Notes under the pieces: generated by a model
The model's input: the letters and a program-made list of their open reading frames with translations, nothing else
What the model was told of the DNA's origin: nothing
The model's database searches: none
Source: Paramecium pentaurelia
Taxonomy: Eukaryota; Ciliophora; Oligohymenophorea; Peniculida; Parameciidae
DNA: 64,000 bases
Direction: 5' to 3'
NCBI GenBank assembly: GCA_905183005.1
Contig: CAJJDO010000059.1
Coordinates: 385,847 to 449,846, forward strand
Translations under genes and position numbers: made by a program
Part shown: positions 60,572-64,000 of the stretch, piece by piece
How the letters are laid out: every line of letters starts with the position of its first letter
Position numbering within the stretch: the first letter of the stretch is position 1

Positions 60572-63500
60572 ATGCTTAATACTTTATTGCTTTTAATTTA
60601 CTTAGTTTAGGGAGGGTACATTTCAACTTGGGATTTCAGTTATGAATATGATATTGAAGGGAAATTAAGTCTGATCTAGATTCCATTTAGATTAGAAACA
60701 ACGATTGACAGTGGTTTTCTATAATTTGGAGGAGCTGATTTGCATAAGACTCAGGTAATAATGGTAATAAATGGTTCAGATGTCTGAAGTTACTTGTACC
60801 ATTTCAACATTAGATGATATCTTAGTTTTAAAAAGCAGTGCTTCATTAATAACTTAGCCATCATTCACATCAGACTATTATTTTAAGGTGTCAGTACAAT
60901 TAAATGCTGACATTTGGTATTTATTATCGATATATCCAACATCAGTAGACAGTGGATTTTATTATGAACCAATAATCTTAAGGACTATAAGTAGTTTAGA
61001 TGATAATGCAATGATTTATGATTATAATTACAGAGCTGGTCATTTGAATGTTGATGAATTGCCTCCCTCAGGAATGACTATTACATTCTATATAGATCAA
61101 GATCTCTATCCTAATTATGATGAACCTGGTGCTTAATATGTTATAACTATCTTCATTACTCCAAGAGAGAATATCAAAGGAGCATAAATTGAATTACAAA
61201 TTGTTTAAGGTTAACACACTGAAGGTATTGATGATACTGATTTCTAAATCTTATCGAAATCATGTTGGAGTAAATTTTAAAGTTATACTTGTACAACAAC
61301 AGAAAAATCAATTAAATTAATTACTTAAGATGACATAATTTCAAATACATAATTATAAATACAATTTGGAGTTGAGAATCCTGGATTTGTGTCTTAAAGA
61401 GATATTCGTGTAGTAACTAAATCTCCAACCTAAGGAAACAGAATTATAGAAAAAGGATTTAGATCTAATGTTTTTATGGTTTCCACAATACCTACATAAT
61501 TAGAAGGAGTATAATATTTGTGGGGCATAGATTCTTAAGAAGATCTTACTGATACCTCAATAGGAATATTTAAATTAGAAAATGGAGCTATTTTAAAAGG
61601 ACCCTATAATTCAATCAAAGTGTCATTTTCTGTTTAAGCATCTGCAAATTTAGTTTTTCCATTAACAGTTAAAATCAAATTTAATTGTCTATATGCGTTA
61701 AGTTATGCCACTAAACATAATTTTCAATCTTACAATGATGAAAATCCTGTATATTGTGAATTTGTGACAGACTCAATTATTTGTCACAATGTTGGAACAC
61801 TATCTGCATCTAGTGTGTATTATATTTCAACAAAGGGATTATATGATGCTTCTTCAAGTTCTTCAGAATTTGGTAAGTTGAGTTTTTATTTAGAATAGAG
61901 TGTTACTGTTAATACTTTATTAATATATGGAGAAAATCCTGGAATTACTATCACTTATCTTTAAGATAGTCATTATTTAGATTTAACTGGATGGCATAAT
62001 CCATCAGGAGGACTTTTGGGATAAACTCAAGTCACTTCTATACCTACTGACACATTAACAAATTTAAATGATGTATTTGGTAGTGAAGGTACTGTTGGAA
62101 TTGTGAATGGTGATAAAATGTTGTTATTCTTTATTAAGACATCAAGTACTTAAGTATGGGATTCAACTGTTGTAACATGTCCATCAACAGCAGCCAATTA
62201 TATTAAGATGACAATAATGATGAATAGTCTTGTTTTACATAGTGATTAATAGAATGCACCAAAAAAAATGTAATATATAGCTAATGATGGTGGTGGAGTA
62301 TTCAGTGATGAATAGTTGATATGTATTCAAAAAGGATTTTGTGATATTGGAAATCAAAATACTTATTAAATATACTCATCTTCAAATTCAGCTTATGGAA
62401 TTGCTACATTTATGAGTGGAGGAGGATGTATTACTAATTTCATTAATGAAAACAACAATTTCATTGGTACTTCTGGTTCAACTCCTGGATAATAAGGTGT
62501 TATAGGGATTCCAGTTACTTTTTCTAGTACTTTCATCCAATCATCATAGTATGCTGATGAATAATTGTTAGATTTCATAATCAATTTTTATAAAGTTGAT
62601 TCATCAGGTTAAACTAAGATTAGTTAACATTTAATTAATGCTTATACAATTAATCGAATAAATGATTTGTAAGTCAGTTTTGTTAATTATTATATGGGTA
62701 CTACAACAGGAAATGATGGTTCATTCATTCCTACTTTATTAAGAATCAAAGTACCATAATTGAGTCTGTCATTTGATAAAGTGTAAGTATTTTTTGATTC
62801 TAAAATCTAATTATTTACATCATATTCAGATTGTTATAAATTTAGTGCTTAAAATGGACCATCAGAAGCTTGGATGCTCCATTAATCAATAATATGTGAT
62901 AAATCCAATTAAATCTTAATTCCAATAATTCCTAAAGGATTGACTTACACTCTTCATATTGCATTAACAAATTAAATAGATGGAATCTTAACAAATATAC
63001 CTATTAAGGTGTATAGACCATTTGGTTTACCAGTTTCAGGAGAAACTAGAAAGTATAAACCAAGTGCATTTGCAGTAGAAACAACTGATTTGACGTTTCC
63101 ATTTGTGAGAAATCCTTTTGTATTTGATATGCATATTGATGAAACTAAATTTTAGGATGGTTCAGCATATTTAGATATGGAAATTACAACAAGTTCAAAT
63201 AGTAATGTGGATTTAGAATAAAATTAAAATTAATACATTGGTGCAGGATTGACAATGACTAGTATTGATGTAAATCTATTTGATGAAGCTACTATTGAAT
63301 CTTATTTTGGTCAATTGTAATGTACATAGTTTGTATATAATACTAATATATATACTACATTTTGTCCATTTGATAATCAAATCAATTATCCACTTCAAAT
63401 TAGTAATCAAGTTGTTATACTCTATGGTAGATATACAAAAATAGGTTCATTTGTTTCATATGCTTTATCAAATTCTAAAGGAATTCTATAAGCTGCTCTT

Positions 63501-64000
63501 CAAGATTCAGGTGTTATAGATAGATAATTATATACATGTAAATTAGACAGTACTAGTTAAATATTTGCTAATTCTTTAGGATAGCAAAGACTATAATTTC
63601 CTATTAGATTTAGTTCATCAATGAAATTAGGAGGTAATAATTTTGGATCAATCTAAATTGTTATCACTTTAACATTAGCAATTAGTGGAGTAAATGTTGT
63701 CACTTCTACTAATTTATGTTCTATTGAAGGTATTAATAATATTGCTTGTACATATACATCTACTGCCACAACCATAAATGTATTATTGATTAGTTCAGTA
63801 GCTTAAGTTATTCAAGCTAATACTGTTATAAAATTAACTTTCATGATTTAATCAACTTATGGATTGTCATCATTTGGTACCAATCAACCATTTAAAGTTC
63901 AGATTTATGTACCTACTATAAGAAGTGGTAAAACATAACCTTATGGTGATACTTATGATACACCTGCAGTGTTATAGGAATTGTGCAATTATAATTTATT
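60572..64000 (+). CDS. Giant secreted surface protein, partial (runs off window)
   Basis: Open, with one 25-nt intron (60755-60779), to the end of the window: at least 1,134 residues. The signal peptide is MLNTLLLLIYLVQGG. The mature part is rich in Ser, Thr, Asn, Ile and Gly with scattered cysteines and repeated beta-type stretches (FKVSVQLNADIWYLL, QLQIQFGVENPGF, IKVSFSVQASANLVF). No enzyme motif is seen. Composition, size and signal peptide resemble the divergently placed protein at 51260-57319, so both may belong to a ciliate surface-protein class, but I did not find a strict module match. The start is 62 bp after the K+ channel stop. Confidence 0.75.

Noticed and set aside
1..64000. Widespread in-frame TAA and TAG suggesting pseudogenes
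   Set aside because: They occur at glutamine positions in conserved families (uL5, eS1, V-PPase, adaptin); only TGA ends genes, as in the ciliate nuclear code.
1..64000. tRNA, rRNA, CRISPR, transposon or telomere repeats
   Set aside because: No cloverleaf with A and B boxes, no regularly spaced direct repeats, no transposase motif and no C4A2/C3A3 telomeric repeats were seen by eye.

Overview
The window is ciliate macronuclear DNA, most likely from a Paramecium species. Every convincing protein frame reads TAA and TAG as glutamine and ends only at TGA. The frames are joined by very small introns, mostly 22-31 nt, starting GT(A) and ending AG. The DNA is strongly AT-rich and genes are packed tightly, sometimes with 13-40 bp between coding regions. 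Conventional ORF calling shatters these genes, so the gene models here were rebuilt by hand by reading TAA/TAG as Gln and removing short GT..AG introns. For most genes the spliced length is an exact multiple of three, which supports the models. The species name and all functions are inferences from recognised sequence motifs; no database search was run.

Layout. 1-13137 (minus): three tandem paralogues of a large multi-pass membrane protein with a PAS domain (ciliate TmcB-like family), the first cut by the window edge. 13162-22493: a Gln-rich coiled-coil protein, a complete AP-1/AP-2 beta-adaptin with a clathrin box and a 26-residue polyQ, a small probable ciliary protein, a GET2/CAML-like membrane protein, the complex III hinge protein, a membrane DnaJ, an EF-hand-type protein and a CCDC42/CFAP73-like coiled coil. 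22534-32448: a B-box-like zinc protein, an ANTH-like protein, a cGMP-dependent protein kinase, ribosomal proteins uL5 and eS1, a SHIPPO-like protein and two unassigned proteins. 32559-41435 (minus): two tandem OSCA/TMEM63 (CSC1-like) channels. 41717-50431: a K+-dependent-type vacuolar H+-pyrophosphatase, CDC123, a SAXO-like protein, a three-thioredoxin-domain protein disulfide isomerase and a PH-domain protein kinase. 51260-64000: two giant secreted or GPI-anchored surface-type proteins flanking a cyclic-nucleotide-gated-type K+ channel.

The assembly is faulty in three places. Direct repeats of 1.1-1.16 kb on each side of an N or N-run (5716, 37046, 40057-40295) are unmerged contig overlaps. 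They inflate one PAS gene and the second OSCA gene and create a spurious copy of that gene's 3' end.

Themes: membrane signalling and ion transport (PAS proteins, OSCA channels, K+ channel with a cyclic-nucleotide domain, PKG, V-PPase), cilium structure (CCDC42/CFAP73-like, SHIPPO-like, SAXO-like and one more candidate), and ordinary housekeeping. No tRNA, rRNA, CRISPR array or transposon was recognised.
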